NCBI GenBank assembly: GCA_038049695.1
Contig: CP142458.1
Location: 58,623,501-58,687,500 of the forward strand
DNA length: 64,000 bases
Direction of reading: 5' to 3'
DNA from: Cinnamomum chago
Taxonomy: Eukaryota; Streptophyta; Magnoliopsida; Laurales; Lauraceae
The notes beneath the pieces were generated by a model, which made no database searches, was not told the DNA's origin, and saw only the letters and a list, made by a program, of their open reading frames with translations. Position 1 is the stretch's first letter; the number at the start of each line of letters is the position of its first letter. Positions 37,644 through 49,896 of the stretch are shown one piece after another. The position numbers and the translations under genes are program-made.

Positions 37644-38377
37644 GGGCTATTTGGTCCTCTAAATCTCTCACACACCTCTTGCAAAAGCTCCGGATACTTC
37701 TCCTTGATCTGATCCCTGAGTTCCCAAGTCACTTTTTCCGGACTGTGATACTCCCATTGAACCTAGACCCAATGAATGGTCCTTGTCCTTAAAACATGCT
37801 CCTTTGTGTCTATGATCTCCTTTGGCCTCTCAACAAACGTCATGATCTATCGACCATCACCCAATTGCTGTCATGATCCTTCGTGGGTGGTAACCCGGCA
37901 ACGAAGTCTATGGTGTGTGTTTCCACTTCCATTCCAATGTCTTCAACAGCTGAAGTAACCCTGGAGGCTTCTGATGCTCAACTTTTACTTGTTGGCACAC
38001 TGACACCTCGAAACAAATCCTGTAATTTCCTTCTTCATGTTATTCCACCAATAGAAGCTCTTTAAGTTCTGGTATATTTTTATGCTCCCTAGGTGAATAG
38101 CATAACGAGAATGGTGTGCCTCAACTATAATCTCGTTCCTCAAATCATGTACATCAGGCACACACAATCTGTCATGGCAATACAACAGACCTTCCACGAG
38201 TCTAAACTCTGGCCTGTCTGCTATGCTGTCTATCAACCTAACTAACTCTGGATCTTCTCTTTGACTGCTCTTGATTCTGTCCAAAATCTTCGGTTCCCAT
38301 GTATGCATATATGCAATTATCACTTTCTCAGTCTGAGGTTGAAACTCTACAACCAAATCTCTGAATACTTCTGTCAA
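37644..38377 (-). pseudogene. Ty3 integrase, catalytic core deleted
   Basis: The N-terminal zinc-binding region is visible (EAHHSRYAIHLGS and FYWWNNMKKEI, then a degraded C-x-C pair). It continues to a piece that reads as the first few residues of the catalytic core (VETHTIDFVAGLP). At about 37,840-37,852 the sequence jumps to the extreme C-terminus (FVERPKEIID, WELRDQIKEKYPEL). The D-D-E core between these parts is missing, so about 250-300 codons normal for the family are absent. Any chromodomain is absent too. Confidence 0.75.
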
Positions 38378-38389
38378 AGTTTACTCTGT

Positions 38390-38835
38390 CTGTAAGCATC
38401 CGGTAGTCGCTGTCTTTCTGCTCAGTGCATCTGCAACTACATTTGCTTTTTCAGGATGATATTTTATCGAAAAATGGTAGCCCTTGATGTATTACATCCA
38501 TCTTGTCTTCCTCATGTTCAAGTCTTTCTGCCCAAACAAATACTGAAGACTCCTGTGATCCGAATGAACTTCGAATTTCTCACCATACATGTAATGCCTC
38601 CACATCTTTAGTGCCATCACAACTGCTGCAAGCTCCAAATCATGGGTAGTGTGTCTCTTCTCGTGTTCTTTCAATTGTCTGGACCCGTAGGCCACTATTT
38701 TTCCCTTCTGCATGAGTATGCAGCCCAATCCAACACCTGAAGCGTCTGTAAAAATCACAAATCCACTAGTCCCTAAAGGTAAAGTAAGGATAGGGGTTGT
38801 GGTTAATCTGGTCTTCAACTCTTGAAAGTTTGCTT
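38390..38835 (-). pseudogene. Ty3 RNase H region
   Basis: The minus strand encodes [17 protein letters not shown], then [20 protein letters not shown] and [12 protein letters not shown], the standard order of the Ty3 RNase H domain with its Asp, Glu and Asp residues. It is directly downstream of the RT and ends in stops before the integrase. Confidence 0.85.
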
Positions 38836-38839
38836 CACA

Positions 38840-39625
38840 CTACTCTGTCCACACAAAAGGAACATCTTTCTTTGTCAATTTAGTCAATGGAGTTGCTATA
38901 CTGGAGAATGCATTCACAAATCTTCTGTAATACCCTACCAAACCAAGAAAACTCCTAATTTGTGCCACTATCATCGGACTCTGCCAACTAACCACTGCTT
39001 CAATCTTCGCTGGATTGACTGATAAACCTCCCTTAGAGACGATGCGTCCAAGAAAAGACACTTGCTCAAACCAAAACTCACACTTGTTCAGCTTGGCATA
39101 GAGCTGATTCTCTCTTAAGATCTGCAATGAAGCTCTTAAATGCTCCACGTGATAATCTATGGACCTCGAATAGACTAGAACATCGTCTATAAATAAAACT
39201 GTGAACTGATCTAAGCATGGTGCAAAGATCTTGTTTATCAAAGCTATGAATACACTCGGTGCGTTGGTCAACCCAAATGGCAAAACCAAGAATTCATAAT
39301 GGCCATATTTGGTCCTAAAGGCTATCTTCTATACATCTTGGTCTCTGACTTGCAACTGATGGTAGCCTGATCTCAAATCAATTTTTGAGAAATGATATGC
39401 TCCCTGCAGCTGATCGAACAACTCATCTATCCTGGGCAAGGGATACTTGTTCTTGATTGTAATCTGATTCGGTTGGCGGTAGTCTATGCACATACACATC
39501 AAGCAATCATTCTTCTTCACAAACAAAACCGGTGCACCCCATGATGACACACTCGGTCTCACGAATACTCTGTCTAAGAGATCCTGTAGCTGAACTTTCA
39601 ACTTCCTCAACTTCGCTGGAGCCAT
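38840..39625 (-). pseudogene. Ty3 reverse transcriptase
   Basis: Two minus-strand open blocks (39625-39329 and 39289-38840) carry [29 protein letters not shown], then [11 protein letters not shown] and the catalytic FIDD (about 39181-39193), followed by [12 protein letters not shown] stop and degraded stretch at about 39,290-39,330 separates the blocks, where a conserved residue codon has become TAG. The domain order is normal for the family. Confidence 0.9.
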
Positions 39626-39649
39626 GCGTTAAGGTGTTTTCAATATCGA

Positions 39650-40220
39650 TGTCGTCCTTGGCAAAAGCTCTATCGTGAAGTCTATCTCTCAAACTGGTGG
39701 TAATCCAGGTATCTCCTCCGGAAAGACATCCAGGAACTCACAAACAATTGGAATATCCTCCACTGTTTTGGGCAATTTATCCTCCGTGATAAATGCAAAG
39801 TAACCTTCACATCCACTCCTGATCATTCTGTGTGCCCTCAAAGCGGAAATGACACTAGTGGTCCTGCACTTTCTCTCTCCAACAATCTCAACATTGTCTT
39901 CTAACACTTGCAATCTGACAGTCTCGTTAAAGCAATCCATCACTGCTCTATAAGTGGACAACCAGTCCATCCCCAAAATCATATCGAAATCCTTCATCCC
40001 TAGGATGATTTAGTCTGCAGATAAGATGAAATTTCCCACCTACACATTGCACGCTAGATAATAGGACTCAAATTGCACAGTCTTCCCTAAGGGGGTATTA
40101 ACAAGTAAAACACAATGCAATGGAGTTATTTCTCCCTCCAAGCATGCAACAAATATAGGAGAAACAAAAGAATACGTGGAACCAGAATCAAATAAGACTC
40201 TAGCAGGTACATCTGAGAAA
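39650..40220 (-). pseudogene. Ty3 aspartic protease and linker
   Basis: The minus strand shows an LFDSGSTYSFV active-site stretch (DSG at 40181-40189), then ILGMDWLSTYRAVMDC, the conserved region downstream of the protease. A linker follows containing VFPEEIPGLPP, which leads into RT. Stops interrupt the frame. Confidence 0.8.
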
Positions 40221-40499
40221 GAGTGTACCTTCCACTACTCCTCCTGCTTCATCTCCTTCTTAGTGGTCCAAGGCATTAAGCCTACCAAACTGTTGAGGCC
40301 GTTGTTGCTGCCTTTGTTATTGTCCCTGCTGCTTGCTTTGTTACTGCCAATACTGTTGTCCTTGGGGCATCTGTTGCCCTTTGTTCTGCTGAGGTCCTAC
40401 AAGTCTAGGTTGCTGCTGTTACTGTAACCGAGGCTGCTGTTGTGGTGCCTGTCTCAATGGCTGCGCTGCAACAGGTGGTCTAGGAGCCGTGTTTCTCAC

Positions 40500-41514
40500 A
40501 CCCTACTCTAGTTTTTTAGGAAAATCTTTGACCTAGTGGCCCTGCAGACCACACTCGAAACATGCTCCAGTTATCTTCCTACATTCTGCTGACGGGTGGC
40601 TCCGGCCACAGTGAATACACTCTACTCCCCGTCCCTACTCTGGCCTAGGCCTCTTAGCCTGCTGCTGATATTTCCATTGTTGATACTGTTGCTGCTGTTG
40701 TTGATACGGTATTGTACTGTACTTTGGCCTCTACTTTGAGTCTAAGCCAGCCTAAGGTTCTAATTATAGATAGCCGTCTCCATGATGGACTCCTCAGCCC
40801 AATAGGCCCTCTTGTGGTTTTCCTGATAGGTAGCCAATGTAACATTGGTCACATTTTCCTTGATGTTGGGGTTCAGCCCCCAAATAAACCTCATGACCTT
40901 GTCGGCTTTCGTCCTTACCAAAGATGGTGCAAACCTGGACAAGTTTGTAAACTGCTGCTCATACACCTGTACTGAGTTCTCTCCCTGCTTAAGTGTCTCA
41001 AATTCAACAATCTTAAGTGCAGTGATGTGGGGGTGGGATGTACTTAGCACGGAACAAAGTACTGAAGGACTCAAATGCATTATCATCCTCAACAGTCTCG
41101 AATGGTGTCTTAACTGTCTTCCACCACATTTCAGTTGTGCCTCGAAACATATATGCTGCCAGTTGAATCCTCTCCTTCCCAGTACATCGGAAGACCTCAA
41201 AGATCTTTTCCAACTGCACTATCTGCATCAAGTGGGTCTTCGTTCCTATAAAACTCTAGCGGTGCTCTCCTCTTGAACTTATCAAATAGATCATTCGGGT
41301 CAATTGCCCTAGCTGGCATGATGATCTGTGCAGGTTGTGCTTGCTTCTACATCACTTCTATCATCTTAGACTGTGACTCTTGAGAAGTGACAAAAGCTTG
41401 AATCAACTGGTTGAATAGTCCCTCCATAGAATTCTCATTAGCATTCACATTATTAGCATTAGCATCATGACTCTCTGGGTTACCGCTGGGCGAACGCATG
41501 TTCTGGCCAGCCAT
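40500..41514 (-). pseudogene. Ty3 gag with two zinc knuckles
   Basis: The likely start is the ATG at 41514 (MAGQNMRSPSGNPES). A capsid-like region follows (AAYMFRGTTEMWW, VYEQQFTNLSRFAP), and two cysteine-histidine motifs appear at about 40,540-40,625 (CIHCGRSHP and CFECGLQGH). Frame changes near 41,010-41,040 and several stops break the protein. It would form the particle and bind genomic RNA in an active relative. Confidence 0.8.
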
Positions 41515-41668
41515 CCTGAAACATAAGAAACGTTAGTCCTATGGGACTCAATCTAGCAAACAAACTATACATTATACAAAAGCTACAAAATGTTAAGATA
41601 CCCCAAAAGGAAATCCAATCCTCACACGTCTTAGGTTTCTACTTATTTTTAATCTAGAAACCAGCATT

Positions 41669-41680
41669 GCTCTGATACCA
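41669..41680 (-). promoter_or_regulatory. Primer-binding site (initiator tRNA-Met) of the Ty3 element
   Basis: The minus strand reads TGGTATCAGAGC, the complement of the 3' end of plant initiator tRNA-Met. It starts four bases inside the 5' LTR boundary, fixing element orientation and LTR edge. Confidence 0.9.
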
Positions 41681-41684
41681 ACCT

Positions 41685-44516
41685 TGTCACGCCCCCAGAA
41701 ACGAAACCGGGGCTATGCGTGAGATTAGGGTCAATTAAAATTTTTCAACATAATAATAACCCTTGGCCCCCATCATGTCCCATAATGGATCGAAGATCGC
41801 TATAAGGTATAAACATTTCATCAATACTTCAAATAATAGCAGAAGCTTCATAAATACAAGTGGTATCTCAAGATGTATAGTTAAAAGCAATACGAAAATA
41901 TATTATCTAAGTTCAAGTTTGAAACAGTTTAACCAAAAGTATGACTTACATGAAAAGCCACGCTAAAACTTGGGCCTAATCAAAATGATAATCAAAATAA
42001 CCCAAAAGATAAATCTATCCAAAATAAGCATGAGGCACTCGAGCACGGGGTCGGTACGGTTACATAACGTCGTACGTACTATAGTTTAGGAGGTCATCAG
42101 ACTGATCATCATGAATCTCCTCCGTCATCTCCTCCTCAAAGTAGAAGGGCTCGGTACCTATGCACCATGAGTAGCATCACCAAACACGACGGTTGGCAGA
42201 CAGATATAACTATAAAATATCAATAGATATGCTGAACGAATCAGAATAGGTGATAGACAAGATCATAAAACATGTATAGTATCTTGATCGTAAGAAGTGC
42301 ATAGCATACGAATCATAAACAAACTAACATAAACATCTAACAAGATAGGCGGTCCACATATGCAAATTACCACGGGATAGTGTCATTGCCCTCCTTACTC
42401 CCATTGAGTCGTAGTGAAGATATCAAGGCACATGATATACCTGACAACAAGGCACATGATTAAAGCCTAGCAACAAGGCATGAGTACGTAATAACTCGGC
42501 AACAAGGCACAGTAATGACCCGACAAACAAGCAAGATCCATCAACAAGTAAAAGGTCGTACCGCACAGACATTCGTCAAGGTCCTCACACAGATGGTGCC
42601 ATAACTATGTTGGGCGATATACAGCTGAGTGGTGCATGACATAAAGATCCCTAGGCAAACAATAGTGAGGGGCTAGACTTTCTTTCGCGAACAAGATTCA
42701 TTAACAAAAGAGAGACTACTTTCCATTATCAAATCAAGATCAAGACCCAACAAACAAGCTTCTTCTAACATCAATACCATAAGTAGTCCTCGTCAAGCTT
42801 TTACAATTAAAACCACCTAGCCTCAACACTTCCATCAATCGTCAAAACAAACGGAATATCAAAAGAGATCATAAGTTCAACACCTAAGTTCATCAAGTAA
42901 TCCCAAAACAGAACAAAGCAAACAAAGCTAAGGAACATGAACATAGCATGTAGACAAGTACCAGATGGTATAATTTGGAATCAGAAGCGATAGACAATCC
43001 AACCTAGGTACAATGTTAAATTCGAGACATCGTAAAACCATACTCAATCAACGAAGAGAATTAGGGTTCACAATACCGAAATGAACAATCTTCGCGCATA
43101 GATATAAAGGAGGTATCACGTTGTCCCGTATAGTTTAAGATTGAGATAGGTTGTAACCCAATACAACCGGATTAACCGTAAAAGACGTCAGGTCAAAACA
43201 TCTTCACATATAGTCAAATGAGTTCAAAAAGAGTAGGCGAAGTTCCACCTAAGTCCAACCAAAAGAAGGTCAAAAGTGCCCTTCAAAATGGTACCCAGCA
43301 GTGGGCCCGGTCGACATCCCTCATAGAGTACTCGGTCGACCCGACCCAGTCCGGTCAACCGGAAGTTGTAAACAAATGGAGTGCACAATGTTTTTCATCA
43401 TGCTCCAAGAAGCCTGATTGTGTGTGGCCGGTCAACCCGGTCCCCTTGATTGGTCAACCGCATACACTGCAGTTATAGAACCTCAGTTCTGTAACTGAAG
43501 TGAAATGGGTGGAAATGCATTTCCAAAATCCCATAAAATGTAATCAGTCAGTATGAAGGGCCTAGCCATTCCATTATAGTTCTGCAAACAAAGAGAATAG
43601 GGCCTTACCCTCTCCACATATACTCATACCACCTCTCATTAAGTACTCCATTCAAACCAACATCAATCCCAATCCAACCATTCAATTTATATTATTATGT
43701 TTTCAAACATCTAAAGTATTAATGAGCATGTGGTCATCTAAATCATCATGAATCATCAAATCAAAGGAGAGACAAACATATCCAAGCATATATATAAATA
43801 TTTACTTGCCTTTAATGGAAAATGCCCAAATCCAAAAATCCTAACTCAATTCCCAATAAACCAACCTAAGGAAGCATTAGCAAAATAAAACTAAATTAAA
43901 ATATAAAACTAAAAGAATGGAAAGCTCTAAGCTATCTTAATACAACTCAACACCCATAGTATATAAACCAAACTTAGGGGAAGGGAGCTTACCAAACAAA
44001 TGGGTGGATGGAGAGGTGGCTTGAAATTGAGAAAGAGATGCTTGTGGGGTCCACGTAGAGATGATGGTGATGATTGGAGGTTGTGGGGCCCACTTGATTG
44101 GTGGCCCACTAAATTGGTGGTGTTGCTCGTGGCCCACTGAGTAAAGGAAAGAAGGAAGACAGAAAGAAAGAAAAATGGAGAACAAAGAGAAAGAATTAAA
44201 GAGAGAGAGAGAGAGATGAAATGGGTGAGATGGGTGAGGGAGTAAGTCAACTCACGTTGACAGTGAGTGGAGTGGGGGTGAGGGAGAGATGAGATGAGAT
44301 GAGAGAGGATGAAATGAAGAATGGGCTGATCCACGTTGGCAGCAAGGTGAGTGAAGAAGAGAGAGAAAGAGAACATAGAGAGACAGAATTAAAGAGAGTG
44401 AAATGGGTGGGGATAATTCACGTGGCAGGGAGGAGTGAGGGAAAGAAAGTAAGAGAGAGAGTGAAATGGAAATGGGGAGGGGTGATTCACCTGGCAGCAA
44501 AGAGGGGGGGGGGAAA
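41685..44516 (-). repeat. 5' LTR of the Ty3 element, distal part
   Basis: Collinear with 34073 to about 36870 of the other LTR. It is interrupted at a G-rich run (44502-44516), where the copia element begins. It retains a second GGTCAACC copy (43452) that the 3' LTR has lost. Confidence 0.9.
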
Positions 44517-44836
44517 TGTTGGCCTAGTGGGTCCACACCAATTGGGTTCAGGGTAATAGGTATTATGGTAATTGTTCTGAGACTTTCTTATTGACTAAGA
44601 TAGGGTTTCTTGGGGGATAACAAAGAGAGCATTATATATATGATGTAATGTGTAACCCATGAGATATACTGTACTGCATATCATACAGAGAGTGAACCCA
44701 AAGGAGAGTCGAGTTTCTTTCCCGTGGACATAGGCAAGATTGCCGAACCACGTAAATCTCTGTGTGTGATTGCTTGTTTTTGTGTTGTTGATTGATTGCT
44801 TGATCACTGGTTCACGTTTCCCCATACACGCCTACA
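44517..44836 (+). repeat. 5' LTR of the copia element
   Basis: 320 bp, TGTTGG ... CCTACA. It contains an AT-rich promoter-like stretch near 44630 and is followed at five bases by the primer-binding site. There is no second copy in the window. Confidence 0.85.
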
Positions 44837-44841
44837 ATAAG

Positions 44842-44854
44842 TGGTATCAGAGCC
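44842..44854 (+). promoter_or_regulatory. Primer-binding site (tRNA-iMet) of the copia element
   Basis: TGGTATCAGAGCC just inside the 5' LTR, complementary to the initiator tRNA-Met 3' end. Confidence 0.9.
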
Positions 44855-45972
44855 TAGAGTTTTCTAGGGTTGGTCTGTGCCGCGTTGCGATCGACGAATC
44901 GGATCAAGGAATTGATCCGGATTTCTGCACATGGTTTCTTTGTTGCAGAATAGAGAACGATTCCGATCTCGGGTGGGCCACATTGTTCCAGAGTTGCAGA
45001 GGACTCTGAAAATTCAAACAGTAGAGAGAAGTGGTTCTTGTTGATCATCTGTTCGGAATTGAAGAAAAGAGACTAGTTCTGATTGCCTAGGAATAGGTTT
45101 ATTTATTTTATTTTTTTGGGAGATCTTCGCCGGAGAATATCAGAGGATCCACAACTTTGCGCGGAGAAAACCTCTGTTTTTCTTTCTCAGAACCTACAAC
45201 AAGTTTTGAAAAAAATAAATTGAAACTTCAAGTTTTTCAAAACTTGAAACAGAGGCTGCCGTCGCCATAGTCACCGGACCGGAGGAAGGTCACCGGAGAA
45301 GGGACACGTCGCCGTCCCCGCCGCTACTCATCGCCGGAACAAGACAGTGGTTCCAACGTTCTGGTTATAGAAACCAAAACAAACGAAGAAGAATGGAGTA
45401 GATTTTGGGCCAGTCTGGGTTTGGGTCAGTTCCTCCTGACCCGTTTGCAGAATCCCAGCGCAGTACAACCCACTACCCAGACCAGGTTGGTTCCAGATCT
45501 GGGTTGGTTTTGACCTGACCCGTTCCACAGACCCAGCCCAGTCCCTATCCAGTTCGGTTCGGTTCTGGGTTAGTTTAACCTGGCCCGCGAAGCAGGAAGC
45601 CCAGTCCAGCAGACGCTGACATCAGCGCCACGTCAGCAGAACAATACGGTCAGCAGGGGTTTGAGCGGGATCGACGGCTGAAACTTGTTTCATCGATATC
45701 TTGATCATCCGAGGTCAGATCGGAGATCCGTTTGCGCTTACAAACTCGTTGCAAGCAGATCTACGTAATTATGGAAGAAGATTGGTAGTTTGACGGTAAA
45801 AAAAAAGTTTGACTAATCGGAGCGCAGAAAACTATTTTTGCGATATTGGAGTCATCTAGAGTCGGCTTTCAGATCCGTTTCTTCCAACGTGCTCGTGGTG
45901 ACGAAATCTACAGATTGGTGCAGAAATTGAGGTTAGTAAAAGTTGTTTATATTTCTTGATTATTTAATTGAG
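44855..45972 (+). other. Untranslated leader of the copia element
   Basis: About 1.1 kb between the primer site and the gag ATG, GC-richer than the surroundings, without a conserved ORF. This is longer than I would expect for a Tnt1-like element. Confidence 0.6.
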
Positions 45973-46749
45973 ATGGAGAACAACACTGTGAACACTACCA
46001 TGATCAAATTGAATCATACAAATTGGTTAATTTGGAAACCAAAGATGGAGGATATCCTCTATTGCAAAGACCTTTATGATTCCATTGAAGGGGATAGTGC
46101 CCGACCAAAAGAAATGTTTGATCCAGATTGGAAAAAGATGCATAGAAAGACCATTGGCTACATCAGACAGTGGGTGGATAATAGCATATTTCGTCACGTG
46201 TCTAATGAAACCAATGCAAGAACCCTTTGGAAGAAGTTAGAAGAAAGATATGAGAAGAAAACTGATGTAAACAAAATCTTTCTCATTAGAAAGCTTGTGA
46301 ATATGAAATTCAAGGAGGGTGGTAAAATTGAAGAGCACATAAATGAATTCCAATGTATTGTGAATGAATTAGCCACAATGAAGATGGTCTTTGATGATGA
46401 GATGCAAGCTTTATTGCTTATAAGTTCTTTGCCAGATACATGGGAGACATTGGTTGTTTCCGTGAGCAACTCTACTCCAGATAGTGTGTTATTAATGAGT
46501 CAGGTTACTAGCAGCTTGTTAAATGAAGAAATAAGAAGAAAATATGCAGGGACAGATAATGCACAAGCCTTTGTAACAAAGAAAAGGGGGAGGAGTAAGA
46601 GTAGGGCACCGAAGGGGGGTCGTGGCAAGTCTAGAGGTGAATCGCAGATTAAGAAAAAGTCTGAAAAATGCTTTCACTGTGGCAAAGAGGCTCACATTAA
46701 AAAGGATTGCTTTGCCTTTAAGGAAAAGAAAGAAGCCAACAATGACTAG
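45973..46749 (+). pseudogene. Copia gag
   Basis: Starts at ATG 45973 (MENNTVNTTMIKLNHTNW) and runs 258 codons. A UBN2/gag capsid region (LWKKLEERYEKK, EEHINEFQ, LLISSLPDTWE) is followed by a basic tail and one CCHC zinc knuckle, CFHCGKEAHIKKDC. It ends in a TAG (46747) where relatives read on into protease. The gag domain itself is intact. Confidence 0.85.
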
Positions 46750-47990
46750 AAGAATGACACTAACACTACAACTACTTTAGATAATGAAGTAGCGGTATTG
46801 GCCAGTGAAGATGATGAGTGTTTGAGTGTTACAGATGATCAGGTTGAGTGAGTTGTTGACATAATAGCATCCTACCATGCTACTCCTTTTAAGAAGATGT
46901 TCACAACGTACAAAGCAGGGGACTTTGGCACTGTGAAGATGGGCAACACAAGTCATTCGGATATTGTTGGGATCGATGATGTTTGCATTAAAACCGATAT
47001 TGGCTGCACAATGACGCTGAAAGATGTGCGACATATTCCTGATCTGCGATTGAATTTGATTTTCGGAACTTCATTGGATCGTGCAGGTTATGAGAGTTAC
47101 TTCGGAAATAGCAGGTGGAAACTCACTAAAGGGTCTCTTATTGTTGCGAGAGGGAAGGCGTGTAATACGATGTAAAAGACACATGTGAAGCTATGTAAAG
47201 GTGTGTTGAATGCTGTTGACGACAGATCCTCTCCAAATCTGTGGCACAAGAGACTGGGACATATGAGTGAAAAATGACTGCAGTTATTGGCAAAGAAAGA
47301 TCGTATTCATTACTCCAAAGGTACATCCCTTGACCCTTGTGATTATTGCTTGTTTGGCAAACAACACAGGGTATCTTTTTCTAAAACATCAATGATAAAA
47401 ATCTAATTTATTGGATTTGGTATATTCTGATGTTTGTGGTCCCATTGAGGTGGAGTCATTAGGTGGCAATAAGTTTTTTGTTACATTTATTGATGATACA
47501 TCCAGAAAAGTTTGGGTTTATACGTTGAAATCGAAGGATCAGGTGTTCCAAGTATTTCAGCAGTTTTATGTCATGGTTGAAAGAGAAATAGGAAAACTAT
47601 TGAAATATTTTCGCGTAGATAATGGTGGAGAGTACGCATCTAACCAGTTTAAAGGCTATTGCTCAAAACATGGTATTCAACATGAAAGAACAGTTCCTGG
47701 TACTCCACAGCATAATGGTGTGGCAGAAAGAATGAATCGCACTATTCTTGAAAGGATGAGATGCATGATTAGAGTGGCACAGCTACCCAAGCCATTTTGG
47801 GGTGAAGCTGTCCAGACTGTCGTTTACCTGATTAACAGGTCTCCCTCAGTTCCTTTGAATTTTGACATTCCGGAGAGAAAATGGACCGGTAAAGATGTTT
47901 CATATTCTCATTTGAAGGTGTTTGGGTGCCAGGCTTTTGCACATGTACCAAAGGAGTAGCGTTCAAAGCTTGATGATAAGGTAATATGTT
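46750..47990 (+). pseudogene. Copia protease and integrase
   Basis: The protease region has a Trp-to-stop change directly before a degraded active site (VVDIIASYHATP) and then KAGDFGTVKMGN. The GAG-pre-integrase zinc finger (LWHKRLGHMS ... CDYCLFGKQH) follows. The integrase core shows the first Asp in DVCGP (about 47,425), the second in DNGGEY (about 47,620) and the Glu in GVAERMNRT. A TAG at 47957 ends the long frame within the C-terminal part (FAHVPKE). Confidence 0.85.
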
Positions 47991-48361
47991 GCATTTTCCT
48001 TGGCTATGGTGGAGCTGAGTTTGGTTACAGATTATGGGATCTAGAGAAGAGGAAAATTATCAAAAGTAGGGATGTGGTGTTTCATGAAGACCAATTCTTT
48101 GGAGATATTGAGAATACTGAAATATCTAAAGAAGTTGTTGATGGAGTGGTTGATATCACACCGACTCCTTCTCCAGTGCAGACTACAAGTGGAGAAGGTG
48201 GACAAAATGATCAGGATCATGATGGGGCACAGGGGTTGCCAGATGAACAAGGTGCTGAGCAGGGGGAGCAGTCTCCTCAGTTAGAAGCCACAGAACCTCA
48301 GGTTAGGAGGTCTATTCGAGAACGTCAACCATGAACAAGATATCCTGCAGCAGATTATATT

Positions 48362-49896
48362 TTGCTTACTAATGAGGGGGAGTCGGAGAGCTACCCAGAA
48401 GCAACAACTCATGCAGATAAAGATGAGTGGATGAAGGCTATACAGGATGAGATGAGTTCTTTGAAAAAGAACAATACTTATGAGCTGGTGGAACTTCCAA
48501 AAGGCAGGAAGGTCTTGAAGAACAAATGGGTGTTCAAACTGAAGAGAGATGAAAGTGGAAAACTGATAAAGCACAAAGTACGACTAGTAGTCAAAGGCTT
48601 TGCTCAGACGAATGGTATTGACTTCTCTCAAATGGGTGTTCTTCTCTCCAGTTGTTAAGATCTTCTATCAGAGTTCTCTTGGGTCTAGTCGCTAGCATGG
48701 ACCTTAAGCTTGAACAGATGGATGTGAAGACTGCATTTCTTCACGGTGATTTGAAAGAAGAGATCTACATGACTCAGTCGGAGGGGTTTGAGGTAGAAGG
48801 AAAAAAACAGATGGTTTGCAGGTTTAAGAAGAGTCTCTATGGGCTGAAACAACCACCGAGACAATGGTACAAGAAGTTTGATTCATTCATGGTGAGTCAT
48901 GGGTACCGAAGGACAGTTGCAGATCACTGTGTTTATGTTTGTAAATTTGGTAATGGCAAATTTATCATCCTTCTTTTATATGTAGATAATATGTTGATAG
49001 TTGGACATGACAGTAAGATGATTGACAGGCTGAAAAGGGACATGTCAAAGACTTTTGATATGAAAGACTTGGGTCCAGCACAACAGATTTTGAAAATGCA
49101 AATACGTCGTGACAGAAACGCCAACAAGCTGTGGTTGTCACAAGAGAAATATGTTGAACGGGTGCTAGCAAAGTTCAATATGAAAGATGCTAAGCCAGTT
49201 AGCATGCCTTTAGCCAGTCATCTCAAGCTCAGTAAGAGACTATATCCTACTATAGATGAAGAAAATGAACGGATGATGTATGTTCCATACTCCTCATCCG
49301 TTGGGAGTCTTATGTATGCCATGGTGTGTATACGGCCAAACATTGCTTATGTAGTGGGTTTAGTGAGTAAATTTATTTCTAACCTTGGAAAAGAGCATTG
49401 GGAAGTAGTGAAGTAGATCTTCAGATACGTGAAAGGTGCATCAGATTTTTGCTTGTATTTCGGAGGTTCAAAACCAGTACTTGAAGGCTTTACAGATGCT
49501 GATTTTGCAGGCGACCTTGATCGTCGGTTGTCTACTTCTGGGTATTTATTTACTTTTGCAGGGGGAGCTATTTTCTAGCAGTCTAAGTTGCAGAAGTATA
49601 CGGCATTGTCTATAACCGAAGCAAAATACATAGCTGCTAATGAAGCAGCGAAGGAGATGATTTGGTTGAATTTTTTTTTTCTAGAACTGGATTTGAAGCA
49701 AGGAGAGTATGTGGTCTACTGTGATAGTCAGAGTGCTATGGATCTTAGCAAGAATGCTACATACCATGCTCGCACAAAGCATGTTGATGTGAGATATCAT
49801 TGGATTCGTGATGTCATCGAAAAAAATCTCATGAAGCTGGAGAAGATTCATACTGACAAGAATCCCTTTGACATGATGACTAAGGTCGTGTCTAAG
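48362..49896 (+). pseudogene. Copia reverse transcriptase and RNase H
   Basis: The RT start (WMKAIQDEM, LPKGRKVLKNKWVFKLK) is in one frame up to about 48,630. A disturbed stretch then shifts the frame at the usual F-S-P-V-V position, and the rest follows (QMDVKTAFLHGDL, KKSLYGLKQ). The catalytic motif reads YVDN (48979-48990) instead of YVDD. RNase H follows (DADFAGD, YIAANEAAKE, VYCDSQSAMDLSKN) with two stops. It breaks off at the Ty3 LTR junction. Confidence 0.88.

Larger units (their letters stand above)
44517..49896 (+). mobile_element. Ty1/copia element (Tork/Tnt1-like), 3' end deleted
   Basis: It is inserted in the Ty3 5' LTR. It has a 5' LTR, primer site, long leader, gag, protease, integrase, RT and RNase H in copia order, then stops abruptly about 15 codons before the usual polyprotein end. 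There is no polypurine tract or 3' LTR. Sequence resumes inside the Ty3 LTR about 115 bp further on than the insertion point. The domain wording (DVRHIPDLRLNL, CDYCLFGKQHRVSF, GTPQHNGVAERMNRT) is close to the Tnt1/Tork lineage. Nine or more stops and a frameshift in RT make it dead. Confidence 0.9.
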
